Notes: a model not told the origin generated them from the sequence alone. Counted from the stretch's first letter, positions 51,666 to 62,169 are shown. The stretch: DNA of 64,000 bases from Steinernema hermaphroditum (GCA_030435675.1 CM059623.1:2258012-2322011); one strand, 5' to 3'. Made by a program: numbers and translations.

Positions 51666-52248
51666 GATTCGACGGGCACACTGATCGTTTGAAGTTCGTT
51701 TGAATTATGCGTGTCTGTGAAACTGAAATGTTAATATTCGATTTAGTCCGCCTAGCAACAAGAAGTACGTTCCGAGTAATAATGCTAAAGTTCTCATTCT
51801 GACCGTTTTTGCCATTTCAGTGTCTAAGTAAACACATTTGTGATCCGTATCGGTCAAAGTCTGGGCACACGGTCTCATACTCGCGATGTTTAGAAGCATA
51901 CTAGCCAGCATGCTGTGGGTGGTGAGAAATACGGCAAAAAAAAACATCGAGGTTACACGTCATTACCGCGAAGACACTTAGTTGAAACGTTCCTCCGAAA
52001 TCCGCTATGTCCAACTGGTTGTGTGCCGTTCAATGATGCTGGATCCGTTGGATGACGGTCCTTGGCAACTAGTGAATAGCTTTTCTTGGAGAATTTCATT
52101 TCATTGGAACTTCCTTGTGGGTGTCCATGCGCAGTGTGTCCCTAAATGTACGCTATCACATCAGCTTTTGGAGCTTCTTCATCGCCATGGAAAACCGAAA
52201 AAGTTCCAATGCCGTTTCGCGAATTGGCAAACTCCTTCTTCACGAGAA
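51666..52248. other. Intergenic, divergent promoter region of members 7 and 8
   Basis: Members 7 (minus) and 8 (plus) are transcribed away from each other here. No gene or clear promoter motif was recognised. Confidence 0.4.
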
Positions 52249-52728
52249 ATGCCCCACGCAAGTGGCTTATCTCCAAGCTCTGTCGCCTGGATTTTAATTT
52301 TTTCTGTCTCCTTCTACGCAACAGAAGTCATTAGCGTCAGTGCTTTCTCAATTAATGCTATATAGTTGTTTTCGTCGCAGCTTTCAACCGTCTACGTTAG
52401 AGACGTTCCAAGAGGCTACAAAATCAACGGCGAAGCAGCCATTGAAATAAAAGCAAACTCACCTCGAGAATGCCCATATCAATGGATGTTGAATCCGCCG
52501 AGGGCGGCTACATTCGATTCATCGAAGGCAATCTGTACTGGTTACGACCGAATTGTATCCATTGATGAAACGGAATCGGCTGTTGAAACGTTTCTGTTCA
52601 CCACATCGTCAATGGATGTCTGTCCTCGAAATTCCACCGAAGATCTTTATGCGCTGGTGGAAACCGATGACAATTTCGATGGCGACATCGAACCTGACAG
52701 CGATATCGAACCCGACGACGAAATATGA
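52249..52728 (+). CDS. Small secreted three-Cys family, member 8
   Basis: Exon 1 52249-52335 (signal peptide VAWILIFSVSFYATEVIS) and exon 2 52381-52728 flank a 45-nt intron; 144 residues. Family blocks are VYVRDVPRGYKING, SPRECPYQWMLNPPRAATFD, SSKAICTGY, ETFLFTTSSMDVCPRNSTED. The acidic tail DGDIEPDSDIEPDDEI contains an internal IEPD repeat. The family core begins at the exon 2 start, as in members 1 and 10. Confidence 0.7.
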
Positions 52729-53221
52729 GCGTTTTACGTGAAGAACGTGAAATGATGTGGAATGATAGGTTTTAATAAATTGTCTTCGTTTGTCCTTTGA
52801 TCATCTGCAATTACATGTATAAACGCGACAACGCGCCCTTGGGACCAAGTAGCACAGGGCATGGCAAGGCACCATGGCATGCCTAGAGTGCCCATGAGTA
52901 GCTAATATTTTGTAGGAATAATACACTGTACTTTTGTGCCAAATTTCAGTCGAACCGGCTGCGGGCACCTTTGAATGTTCCCTTGTTAGAAGCAGTCACA
53001 TCTCGTGGTCAATAGTTAACTTGAGGGAATCTCATTTTGCCCTCGAAGTCGGATGACAACGGAACATAAGACAGTGAATCTTTTTGCAGGGCTTTCAAAA
53101 AGCAGCGATTTCCTTTCTGCTCAACATATTTTTAGAGCCCTAATGGCTTGTTGCTTAGGTACCGTCGTCCTTCATGCAGAGAAGAGACAGCAATTGTCTG
53201 TGTTGTTAGTCCCTAATCGAA
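52729..53221. other. Intergenic
   Basis: A likely polyadenylation signal for member 8 is the 'ttttaataaattg' stretch near 52770-52783. No gene was recognised in the rest. Confidence 0.4.
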
Positions 53222-53620
53222 ATGAAAGCTTGTTTCTATTGCCTTTTCTTCTTCATCACGTCTTACCAAGCGGTACGGTCTTGTATGTTCTGCCGCAGTT
53301 CATTCCGGTCACAGGTCGATGCAGTCATTGCTCGCAAGATGAATTCACAACACGTCATATTGGGACCTGCAGTAGGAAACCCTGTCGAAGTTAGGGCCCC
53401 AATTGACTGCTTCATTCGGGCCGTCCGTCTTAAAGCCGTTTCGTTCAATTACGACACTGGAACCAAAGCCTGCACTCCAATTGAGAAAGTCGGAGGAATC
53501 GGACCCATTCTTCAGAGTAACAAGAACGTACAGTCGTACTTCTTCTACAAAGAGAGAACAGCCGACTTGTGCGAAAGGAGCGTCAATCAAGATGTGTCAA
53601 AAGCCCTTTACGGGAAATAG
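53222..53620 (+). CDS. Small secreted three-Cys family, member 9
   Basis: Exons 53222-53272 (signal peptide MKACFYCLFFFITSYQA) and 53315-53620 flank a 42-nt intron that is also open in frame. Without it the protein has 118 residues. Family blocks are IDCFIRAVRLKAVSFNYDTG, KACTPIEKVGG, QSYFFYKERTADLCERSV. W of C-x3-W is replaced. Together with member 10 it forms a subgroup (SFNYDTGTKACTPI against SFKFNTQSKACTPI). Confidence 0.65.
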   Translation: MKACFYCLFFFITSYQAVRSCMFCRSSFRSQVDAVIARKMNSQHVILGPAVGNPVEVRAPIDCFIRAVRLKAVSFNYDTGTKACTPIEKVGGIGPILQSNKNVQSYFFYKERTADLCERSVNQDVSKALYGK

Positions 53621-54826
53621 CTTTCATGGTAATGAGCTCAGCTTTAGTCATCTGCTGCAAACGATATAGACGCTTGTTCAAAGTACCACTTCTAGTTGTG
53701 CATATGCCCCTTGAATGATGACACTGTTCCATGAATCCGTCGGAGTCGTTGCCAAGTTTGTAAGCCCTTTCATGTGTAATGTTTATCCGTATGCATTCTT
53801 ACGCCAGACTTCACTGCTGCGGTCCCGAAGATTCAAAGAAGCGCTACAACCCTCCAAGTCCTCGCCACTGACCGAGCTGGTGATGACTCTCTGTTCCGTT
53901 CTCTGTGCCCCACCGCCGTGCTTCGACTCGAATTTTGTTTTTCGAAGCTTTTCGCTCCTTCGACACCCATGCAAACTAGTGGGATTATTTCATTGGAGCC
54001 TTTAATTTGGATATCGTGTTCTCTGCCGAAGAAAGAACAGAAGCGACGATTACGGTGCGATATCGTTCTGCTTTGTGCTTTTTATGATGGCTTATCTTAT
54101 ATTATTTTTTCAATAAATACAGCCTACTTTAATCTGGACAATGGACATAAACACAAGTTAAGATATCCATGCAATAATTCCTCCTTTTACTCGACTTAGT
54201 AGCGATCGCGTCCAGGATCGACGAGGAGTTCGACGAGACCGACGACCCTTCTTAGGCTTAGGCCCTTTAGCTCTATCTTACTCTCACCTGTGCTCATCCA
54301 TAAGTGACGATATCAAAAGAAACTATCCAAAATAAGGTTAAGAGGTCGAAAATCGGAACAAAAAGGTTTTTCAATTTTTAACCCCGCGTATTCTACAAAC
54401 GAGGAATCCGGATGTTGCCTATAAAGTGGACTGAAGTTGTACATAAGAACGAGTCTGAAATCTTTGTGTTTTGTTTCTGTAAATAATCACAAAATGATCT
54501 GACATTTTCAATGCACCAACCCAATATATCTTCACATCACTTACTTCCTGTCTTACTGGAATCAATGCGTAGGAACTAAATGTCGGCTCATTCTCACAGG
54601 CATTACAAAAATAAAAAATTTTATCGTGGACGATTTTCTCTCTGGGTTTAACTGCAAAGAAGTGACATTTGCATAATTTGCATATAGTCTTTTTGCACTT
54701 TAAAGATCTGAAGTAAGCCGCTGACGTGCGACTAGCTGCGTTGCCACAGGCGATTCAGCAATTGTTCCTTAGCTGCTCACTTTTAAAAAATAAATGACGT
54801 CTGCGACCCGCAGTTAGCTCGGCGAC
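53621..54826. other. Intergenic with a family X remnant
   Basis: 53940-54080 has weak family X similarity ('cattggagcctttaatttgg', 'ctctgccgaagaaagaac', 'tcgttctgctttgtgctttt'). A double TTAGGC (54249-54260) is too short to mean telomeric sequence. No gene is supported. Confidence 0.4.
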
Positions 54827-55238
54827 ATGAAGAGAGCCGGCTGTCTGCTTCTTTTCTCTTCTATAATACATTTCCAACTGGTAAGTGTGGTTGACTTTGG
54901 TACTTAAAATTTTGCTGCAGGCTGGTGCAATCATAGCCCGCTATATGGGTGAAAAGTGGTCAATAACTGGGGCAGAATTAAGCGCTACCACCGAAAACGG
55001 ATACACCGAATGCTACGTCCGTGCCGTTGGGCTAAACGCCTCGTCGTTCAAGTTCAACACCCAAAGCAAGGCATGTACACCCATCGGGAAGGTCTATGGT
55101 CCATGGCCTAACTCAGACAAGAATCTGCGCACCTACTTCTTGTACAAAGAGAAGAAAGATAATCTGTGCGAGGGAGACGTCGTCGCAGATGTTCGTGAGG
55201 CTAATGCCCAGCATGCGGGCGGTTCCTGGCTCGGTTGA
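54827..55238 (+). CDS. Small secreted three-Cys family, member 10
   Basis: Exons 54827-54880 and 54921-55238 flank a 40-nt intron; 123 residues. The signal peptide is MKRAGCLLLFSSIIHFQL. Core blocks are WSITGAELSATTENGYTECY, VRAVGLNASSFKFNTQSKAC, TPIGKVYG, LRTYFLYKEKKDNLCEGDVV. It is paired with member 9 by sequence and orientation, suggesting a local tandem duplication. It marks the right edge of the cluster. Confidence 0.65.
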
Positions 55239-55656
55239 AGCGACGAATCTCTTGTCACCAGCACTGTATGAATCTCTTTCCTATAAGAATCGAATAAACA
55301 TTCAAGTGCTGTCAAAGTTTCCAAAACATCATGCTGAGTGAGGAGATTCAGATAGTAAAAGCAGTTCGTATTCTCGAATCGTTAATCTCTCGAGATCTGC
55401 TATCACAAAAGCAGGGCTTGTCGATGACCTTTTCAGAGTAAGAACTGGGCTATCGGATGTCCCAATTCCTTATGGAAGCTGGAACACTTGCACGGCCTGC
55501 CATAAGACCAACCTAAGCGTTCAGAGATCGGTCGAGGGACTACCCACTGGCGACAACGTCTTGAGAAAGAATCCGAGTTTACACGATGAAAATAATTTAT
55601 TTTTTCGCCATTCAAAATGTCGTAAAGTAAGACACATAAATTTAGTTTCACATTCC
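55239..55656. other. Intergenic
   Basis: The plus strand at 55438-55600 is open (LSDVPIPYGSWNTCTACHKT) with two cysteines and a W, reminiscent of the neighbouring cluster. It has no start, splice signals or family blocks, so it is not called. Confidence 0.35.
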
Positions 55657-57452
55657 TTAAGCTTGTTCCGAATACCGTGTAAAACTGTAGATTCCATCCT
55701 GTTGTTTGTGGTGAGCGTCCACTTTAAGCAGCGAATCTTTCAGTGCCGAGAGGTTGGCATCGTAGTAGCGGATCAATGCTTCGTGGAGCTTTTTGCTCTG
55801 CTGGTAGATGAGTTGTGTTCGGTATTCCTTCATCAGGCTCATCTTGGACTGAAACGGGCACTTATTTTCCGTTAAACTGAGATTCAAGTGTGAACAATAG
55901 ATTGGATGAGTTGGGAAAAATGTGAGTAAAAAAGAATCTGTGATAGGAAACTGTTCTTCTAGGAGGTACTTTTTTCGATTACAGGACATGTACTAGCGGT
56001 TCTATCGCCTACTAACGTAGTCCTTTTTTGTTAATTAGATATCCGTACTCTTAACTACAACCGTCTTACCTTTATCGCCATCTTCGCCTCCTGGTACGGC
56101 TTCGTTTTGGCTTCAATGTCCTCTTTGATCTTTTCTTTCTCATAGGCGCTCACGGATGGGGAACCATTAAGCAGCTCCAGCTTATAGCGCGCAGCGTCCA
56201 AGTCATAGCGTCTCTAAACCCCTCAATATGCCCCTTTCACCGTTATAACATTACCGTGTAGTAATTTCTCGTAGCAGTGAGGGCATCGTCCATTACCGTA
56301 TTCGACAAATTCTTGAAAGCATCCGCAAATCCCTTCAAGATCTCAGCCAAACAATCCTTGTGATTGTTGTTTCCATTAGAACTCATCGTCGCCATGATGG
56401 CCGAGAGCTGGTAGCAGTGAGTTTGAACCTCCGGATTCTCCCTTTCACAAATGCTGAGCGTGTGAAATCTTCCTCCTAAGTCCCTCATTTTTGTGTTCAT
56501 AGCCGCAGCAGCCACGCGATAGGCATCCGCCTCGGCGCTCAGTCGGCAATATTGGGTGGCCATTTTCTTGACTTCTTCGATCAGCTCGTCGATTTCGGGT
56601 TCTGTGGTGAGATTTACTTCCTGTGGTTTGGAATATTCATGTGCTTAAGAGAAAAGAATATGCACCTGGCCAATCAATTCGCGGAACTTCAGCATATTGG
56701 GTCCAAATTCCAACTTGAAGCGTTCCATGACCTTGTCGCGGACTTCGTCAAATCGTCGTCGGAGCTCAGCCAGCATCCTGAATAGTCATACAGTTATAGA
56801 TATATGTAACATTGCTTGACTATGTTCAAACTGGATTAGGTTTACTGGATTAGACCTGAAGTGTATGAAAAACCGATTCTATGAGCGCCAATCTCGCCAC
56901 CCGCAGGGCTATTGTCTCCACCCATATCTCCATTTCCGTGTATCCACTTGGCGCTTACCCTTTCATTTTGACACATGTAAGCAAAGCAAAAACATCCGAA
57001 ACAGGGCTGTAAAAACTCAAAACTTAAAGCCATTTGTGACGTGGCATAACAGAAATATAATAAAAGTTTTTTCGGCAAAGCCTCCTAGAAAGCCGTTTGA
57101 GTTCAGAAACAGCAGCTTTTGGAGGTTTTCGGGTGTCGGCAATCTTCGGAGATTGTCCAGTGTCAGTGATGCTATGGAGAAGTGCTTTCGCGCCCGGCAT
57201 GGACAATGCGTCAGGGCCGAGTTTTGAGTCGATTTTTGCCAGAAAAGTCAAAACCACAAAACTCAAAACTTGTACAGCCTTCATCCGAAATACGGTTCTT
57301 TTCCGAATTTTTAGCAACTCTTACATTTGGTGGTAGGTCGGTTTTCCAACCGCCGGTCTAATCGACAAATCGGGCGTATTGTCGGCCGGGACGGATTCTT
57401 CTGGAGTCGCTGGAGACACAGGCGAACATTGCTGGACGGACATATCGGCCAT
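55657..57452 (-). CDS. BAR-domain protein
   Basis: Exons on the minus strand (57452-57325, 56777-56666, 56620-56255, 56213-56070, 55848-55657) join to 313 residues. After a Pro-rich, probably disordered N-terminus (MADMSVQQCSPVSPATPEES) the protein is almost entirely helical. Segments include LAELRRRFDEVRDKVMERFK, FGPNMLKFRELIGQE, the HCYQLSAIMATM region, LKGFADAFKNLSNTVMDDAL and RRYDLDAARYKLELLNG. The RRYDLDAARYK motif is typical of the long helix 2 of BAR domains (amphiphysin/endophilin/BIN type). These domains dimerise and bind curved membranes in endocytosis. No SH3 or PH domain follows. The first intron (548 nt) is long for this genome and carries repeat-like sequence at 57000-57290. Confidence 0.75.
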
Positions 57453-57969
57453 GTTTAGACTCTGAACCTAAAATTCGAAGGGTCTATCAAAAACGATGCG
57501 GACAGTTCCACAAAGCGGTATTGTCTTCCCTATTGGGTAACGCATCTAAGATGTCATCTGAGCGAAAGTGGATCGCTGATGTCAATTAGAGCGATTGAAA
57601 AGAAGATAAGCGACGAGGATGTGAATGGATCGCAGGATGTTTAAAGGACGATTTCCAACTCACCTCTAAAACGAGAGATGCCGGCTGAAGGGAGGAATTC
57701 ATCACCAGAAAGAGGGACAGGAAAGTGACCTTTGTGTGTCGACTGCGCGGAGTGATCGAGGGATGGCGCGGAAATAGCGCGTCGATCTAATCGCAGCTTA
57801 ATCCAAATAGAATAGCGAGTTATGTAACGAGGGAACAAAAGCTGTGATGGAAACCTGTTTACGTAGAGAAAGCTAGTAAAAGTTTAGTACAGAGGCAGTG
57901 TAATACATACTGTCTGTATAGTGTAGATTGAATCTTACGATAAGATTCTTGTGAAGGTCTGATTTTGAC
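57453..57969. other. Intergenic upstream of BAR gene
   Basis: Upstream region of the minus-strand BAR gene and 5' flank of the tRNA cluster. No further gene was recognised. Confidence 0.4.
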
Positions 57970-58042
57970 GCCCGGTTAGCTCAGTCGGTAGAGCACCAGA
58001 CTCTTAATCTGGCTGTCGCGGGTTCGAGCCCCGCATTGGGCT
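57970..58042 (+). tRNA. tRNA-Lys (CTT)
   Basis: A complete cloverleaf of 73 nt. The acceptor stem GCCCGGT pairs with ATTGGGC (two G-T pairs). The A-box is TTAGCTCAGTCGG, the anticodon loop ACTCTTAAT within CCAGA...TCTGG gives anticodon CTT, and the T arm is GCGGGTTCGAGCCCCGC. No intron. A T-rich terminator follows (58043-58055). Confidence 0.95.
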
Positions 58043-58166
58043 ATCTTTTTTCTCTTTCATCACGTTTCTAATAATGTTATTCTGTTTTTGAGAAAAGAGG
58101 GAGAACACTGTTTTTTATGAAAAAGCGAATCGAGATGGCACAATAACGCGATGAGTTCAAAAGGAA

Positions 58167-58238
58167 TGCCTCATGCTGGAATCGAACCAGCGACCTTCTG
58201 TTTACTAGACAGACGCTCTGCCCCTGAGCCAATGAGGC
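58167..58238 (-). tRNA. tRNA-Thr (AGT)
   Basis: A complete cloverleaf on the minus strand. The acceptor GCCTCAT pairs perfectly with ATGAGGC, the D arm region is TGGCTCAGGGGCAGA, the anticodon stem TCTGT/ACAGA encloses CTAGTAA (anticodon AGT), and the T arm is GCTGGTTCGATTCCAGC. Confidence 0.93.
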
Positions 58239-58405
58239 CTCTTTGTTATCGAGCATGTAGTGCGATACGAGACACTGTCTGTTAGCAAAGCCATACCACA
58301 ATTCATAAGACATTTTTGTCTATATTTCGGGTGGAACAAAGCAAAAAACGATCACGATTGTGGCTAACGTAGCCGTCAGCATATGGCATCTAGGCCAAAA
58401 ATTTC

Positions 58406-58477
58406 TTCCGATGCCGGGAATCGAACCCGGGCCTTGCGGGTGAGAGCCGCAAATCCTAACCACTAGACCACATCGGA
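58406..58477 (-). tRNA. tRNA-Glu (CTC)
   Basis: A complete cloverleaf on the minus strand. The acceptor TCCGATG pairs with CATCGGA, the A-box is TGGTCTAGTGGTTAGGA, the anticodon loop CTCTCAC within TGCGG/CCGCA gives CTC, and the T arm is CCGGGTTCGATTCCCGG. It is the third tRNA within 510 bp. Confidence 0.95.
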
Positions 58478-58669
58478 CCTGCGAATAACTCACCCTCACT
58501 TTGGCCATCTATCGACAACCAACTCTTTCCGTGTTATACTCTGTTATACATTTCCCCATCTATTAATGTGTAATATCTGTTGAGCCTCAAACCCTTCAGT
58601 AACATTATTATTTATCGCCCGCCAAAAGTGAACCGCCCCTTTCCCAGAAAACAAAATTGTCACTGTTTT

Positions 58670-59776
58670 TTACAACAAACACAAGTTGCAGGTCTTGCGG
58701 CAGTTCGTCTTCTTGTGTTCGACCGAATAGAAGGCCATCTGACAGTATCCGTGCTTACTCTGCCACGCCTGGCAGCTGAAACGCAGAAATAGGCATGTTT
58801 CTGGGAAAGGACACTTACTTCTTGTTGGTGTCGCGGCAGTCGACGGCGCCATTCGGCCTCGCCACACACACTCCACACGTCTTGCGGCACTTCTGCTTCA
58901 GGAAGGCGTAGTCCTCGCGGTTGCACCAGGCGTAGAAGTCGCCGCAGTTCTTGGCGTCATCTCTGCAGTCATCTTGACTTCCCGCAGAGACCCCAGTGCT
59001 TCCAGAACCTCCCTGTTGGCCACATGCTTTGCAAGTGACGGGGCAGTTCTGCGCCATCGTGTCTTTGAACTGGAAGTCGTTGCAGTACTGGTCCATGATG
59101 GGACAGTTGAACTCAGGATTATCTTTGCAGGTAGAGTCCGTCGCTGGGGCGGGGTCGCAGAGGCCACAAGTAGCTGGGCAGAAGTTCTTCACCAACCTCT
59201 TGGTGGGGGCGTCGGCATAACCACAAAAAGGCTTCATCTTCTCGCAGTCCACACTACCTAAACAAGAAGGTGTTCCTTGGTTCAAAACTTAAGTTTACCC
59301 GGGGTATTTTCGCAAGAGTAGGCCGGATCTTTGCAGCAGGTTCCACACGAGTTGGCGCAGTCCTTGGCCAATGGCGCCATCGCCGGATCGTAGCATTTGG
59401 GGTCGCGACTGGCGTCGTCGGCGCCAACTTTTGTGAAGATGTTGCAGTAGGGCGCCTTGTCCACACAAGCAGTGGCCGTCGGGAGAAGCTTTCCAGATGC
59501 ATCGGAGCAGATAGCCGGTGGGGGAGGTCCAGCAGTTGTAGTCGTGTTGGTCTCCTCGCTCCCCTCTTCGGGCTTGGGATTTTCCTCCTCCTTGGGATCA
59601 GTCCCATCACCTTCTTTCGGATCAGTACCAGCGCCATCCTTAGGTTCCGTACCATCGCCTTCTTTCGGGGCAGCTCCATCGCCGTCTTTAGGTTGCTCTT
59701 CGCCCTCTGCAGAAACGACGGCGACAAGTACTAAAAGGGCGAGCAGGGCGAAAACGAGACGCTTTCCGGAGGACAT
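58670..59776 (-). CDS. Secreted protein with five ShKT domains
   Basis: Exons 59776-59299, 59257-58819 and 58775-58670 give 340 residues. The signal peptide is MSSGKRLVFALLALLVLVAV followed by VSA. An acidic low-complexity region repeats KEGDGT/EPKDGAGTDP units. Five six-cysteine ShKT modules follow, each ending in a C-x(2,3)-C pattern: DCANSCGTC, NFCPATCGLC, NCPVTCKAC, KCRKTCGVC and NCRKTCNLC. ShKT modules are common in nematode secreted proteins and are often joined to enzymes; here no catalytic domain is present, so an extracellular matrix, surface coat or defence role is likely. The name comes from a sea anemone peptide and does not by itself imply toxicity. Confidence 0.9.
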
Positions 59777-60034
59777 ATCAAGCGGTGGATGTCATCAGTC
59801 AAACGGCGGTTACTTTTATGTGCGCCTACTCCACTGTTTGTTCACCTGGCCACACGAGCGTATCCAGCCTATCCATTGAAAATGATACACTAAAACATGG
59901 GCAGTCTGCACGGTTGATACGACCTTATTTGATCAGTGGCATCAACGAGATGTTTGGTAATTGATCATGATGTTGTACTTGAAAGGGTAGTCCAACAATG
60001 ATGTTCTGCATTCATAGGTTGAAGGAGTGTGTCA
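59777..60034. other. Intergenic between ShKT gene and the hypothetical gene
   Basis: Holds the 5' flank of the ShKT gene. The 'gtgtcatcagaagatgctg' phrase just inside the next gene (60029-60047) is repeated at 60683-60701 (see findings). Confidence 0.4.
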
Positions 60035-60679
60035 TCAGAAGATGCTGTATTTGTCGTTGGGGTGCAGGTCTGCGTATAAGGAATGATCATGACGACCATG
60101 ATAATCATTATGAGGGCCGCCGTTTCTTCTCGTGAGAAGGGCTGTCTTTTCCAGGAGACGGTTGCCTGGGTCGCGGAGAAAGGGGCGGCTGCTTTGTGGA
60201 AGCGGAGTAGCGTCGCTGTGGCTGGCATTGCCGAGATGATAGCGAAAACAGTCGCGATAAAGACGGAGGTCTTCTTGATACGAGGTCGAAGGTTGTACTT
60301 GTGACGTACGAGGAGTCGGAGAGGCCACAACAGCGGTCATCTGCCCATCTACTACCATTTCATGCGGACCCAACGCCAAAATCAAGTCCACCCGCATCTT
60401 CGTCGAGAACCCATCGGTCAGTAAAACAAGTATTGTACAGAGCCCGTCCCACTCCTCCTCTTTGACTCCGTACGGCCAGCTCCGTATTACATCAGCCAGT
60501 CCTCCTGGTCCCAAGTCCCCCCACCTGCAGTCGGGGTCGACAACACTACCCCATTCGATACCCCGATCCTCCTTCGCGGAATCGATCCTCTCTGCATCCA
60601 ACAGCCTGATCAAAAGTTCTTGCTGTTCTCTTCGTACTCGCCCTCCTGGCAATTTGCCTCCGTCGGTGAACCCTCTCAT
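60035..60679 (-). CDS. Hypothetical protein ending PxDKYSIF
   Basis: An uninterrupted frame of 214 residues from ATG 60679 (MRGFTDGGKLPGGRVRREQQ). I do not recognise it. It has hydrophobic segments DGLCTILVLLTDGFSTKM and VDLILALGPHEMVV but no signal peptide. The end is HSLYADLHPNDKYSIF. The same C-terminal motif (PKDKYSIF) is encoded by the flanks of the adjacent maT insertion, implying an upstream tandem paralogue whose 3' end is cut by that transposon. The start lies only 24 bp from the transposon end, so the real 5' end may have been lost or displaced. Confidence 0.5.
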   Translation of the reverse strand: MRGFTDGGKLPGGRVRREQQELLIRLLDAERIDSAKEDRGIEWGSVVDPDCRWGDLGPGGLADVIRSWPYGVKEEEWDGLCTILVLLTDGFSTKMRVDLILALGPHEMVVDGQMTAVVASPTPRTSQVQPSTSYQEDLRLYRDCFRYHLGNASHSDATPLPQSSRPFLRDPGNRLLEKTALLTRRNGGPHNDYHGRHDHSLYADLHPNDKYSIF

Positions 60680-60703
60680 CTCGTGTCATCAGAAGATGCT
60701 GTA

Positions 60704-62028
60704 CAGGGTGGCGCATAAATACTGTAAGTGGAAAAACTGCTCATAACTTTTCATTTACGACAAGGAAACAAAATGAATTCATAACTGTAAGATTGGCGAG
60801 GAAATTCTGTACAACATACTTGAACTCTGTTCGAAATGCCCTCCTTGACAGTTTGATTAAGGCGTTCAGACGATTCTGGAAATTCTTCAGGATTCCCGCG
60901 GTGACTTTTGGCATGATTTCCTTCCAAGCGGTCTTCAGAGAGCGCTCCAGGGAATTCACACTATCGTGGCTTGTAGCGCATACGTTTGTCTCTAGGACTG
61001 ACCAAACAGCGAAGTCGAGAGGGTTGAGGACGGAGAGTTCCGCAGCCAAATATCTTTCCTCTTGACCCAACATCCTTCCTTCACATGGTTGGCTGTGACG
61101 AGACAAGGGTATTCTTGACTCCATGGCCAGGCGTCCAGTCCTGCTGAAACGTCCATGCGGTGTTGAGGGACAGATCTAGGGCCCAGGATTTCACCACGCC
61201 GTTCAGAACCAGGTTTCGGCTGTTCTCGCCATGGCAGGTCACCTTTTTTTTCATTGGCGTCGAAGAAAACGAGCTCTACGTTCCCAAGTCCAGAAACCCC
61301 GGCCCAAACCATGATGGACTTTGGGAAATGGCTCTTTTCGATGGTGACGTTGCGGGGAGAGCCTTTCGGAAGACGTTCACAGTGATCCCGGGTGTTTCGC
61401 ACCGGATCAACGATGAAAATCTTCTCATCCGAGAACAGGATTTTCTGGATGCTCCCTCCGCGGACTTCGACCTTTATCTTCCGACACTTGTCCTGTCTTA
61501 CGGCTTTCATTTTGATCGTCCAAGAGCTAGCTGTATGTCATCTTGTAGGAGTCGAGTCCGCGATTTTCTTTTCACAAATTTTCTCTGCGATCCCTCAATG
61601 ACTCCCTGTTATTCGACCAGTTTTCTTATGGATATGACCAGATTCTGCTTGATCTTGTTCCAAATGGCTTCTGTGGTCCTTGCTGTTTTGGACTGTTCTC
61701 GGTCTTCCACTTATTTGGCAAACAGTGATTCCTCCTGTCTCTTGAAAGTGTTTGACAAAACTCTGGACTTGAAAAAAAATGGAATTTCCTTAACTTTTCA
61801 ATTTCCGGAATCGGCATTCCACACTTTTAATCAGCGATGGTAGCAAAACGGTCATTTTGGGACACCATTTTGTCGAAGGGGCAAGGAGAAAAATAACAGG
61901 GGAAACAGTAATCCTAGATCAAAAAAGAACGAGGAACACGAATATAACAACAGAAGTGGTACAAAAAGGCGAAAAAGCAGGACAAATTGAAAAGTTTGAC
62001 CCACTTACAGTATTTATGCGCCACCCTG
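60704..62028 (-). mobile_element. Second maT element, degenerate, 1325 bp
   Basis: Inverted termini of 28 bp (CAGGGTGGCGCATAAATACT plus GTAAGTGG) and TA on both sides (60702-60703 and 62029-62030). The termini match those of the intact copy at 18456 for their first 26 bp, so both belong to one family. It is inserted in the opposite orientation to the first copy. Confidence 0.92.
60830..61868 (-). pseudogene. Broken maT transposase
   Basis: Minus-strand text aligns with the intact transposase from the start (MVSQNDRFATIAD, then an in-frame stop where the intact copy has YKRG). It continues through KILFSDEKIFIVDPVRNTRD and KSHFPKSIMVWAGVSGLGNV to the C-terminus GILKNFQNRLNALIKL. Besides the stop, several frameshifts break it, including one between VFFDAN and the QDW region. 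It cannot make transposase but could be mobilised by the intact copy because its ends are preserved. Confidence 0.88.
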
Positions 62029-62030
62029 TA

Positions 62031-62169
62031 TTTGTCCTTTGGCGCCGCCGTCGGCGCCTGCACTTGCCGCACCACGTCTCCCCCTCGCGCTGTCAACGAC
62101 AGGTTCCTTCGTCTTCTCGCGCGACCTCCGTTAGACCACTCCAGTCCCTTTCCCGCCGTTTTTGTTGTA
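62031..62169 (-). pseudogene. 3' remnant of a paralogue of the hypothetical gene, cut by maT
   Basis: Minus-strand frame VVRQVQAPTAAPKDKY runs up to the transposon end. After removing the element the next codons come from 60703 downward and give SIF then stop, the same end as the gene at 60035. This shows insertion into the penultimate codons of a coding sequence. Confidence 0.55.

Noticed and set aside
54249..54260. Two TTAGGC units (nematode telomere repeat)
   Set aside because: Only two units; expected by chance in a window of this size.
55438..55620. Open stretch with CTACHKT possibly belonging to the three-Cys cluster
   Set aside because: Lacks signal peptide, start codon and the family anchor motifs.
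57000..57290. Possible MITE in BAR intron 1 ('cagggctgtaaaaactc' and inverse)
   Set aside because: Only about 7 bp of terminal inverse match and no clear target duplication.
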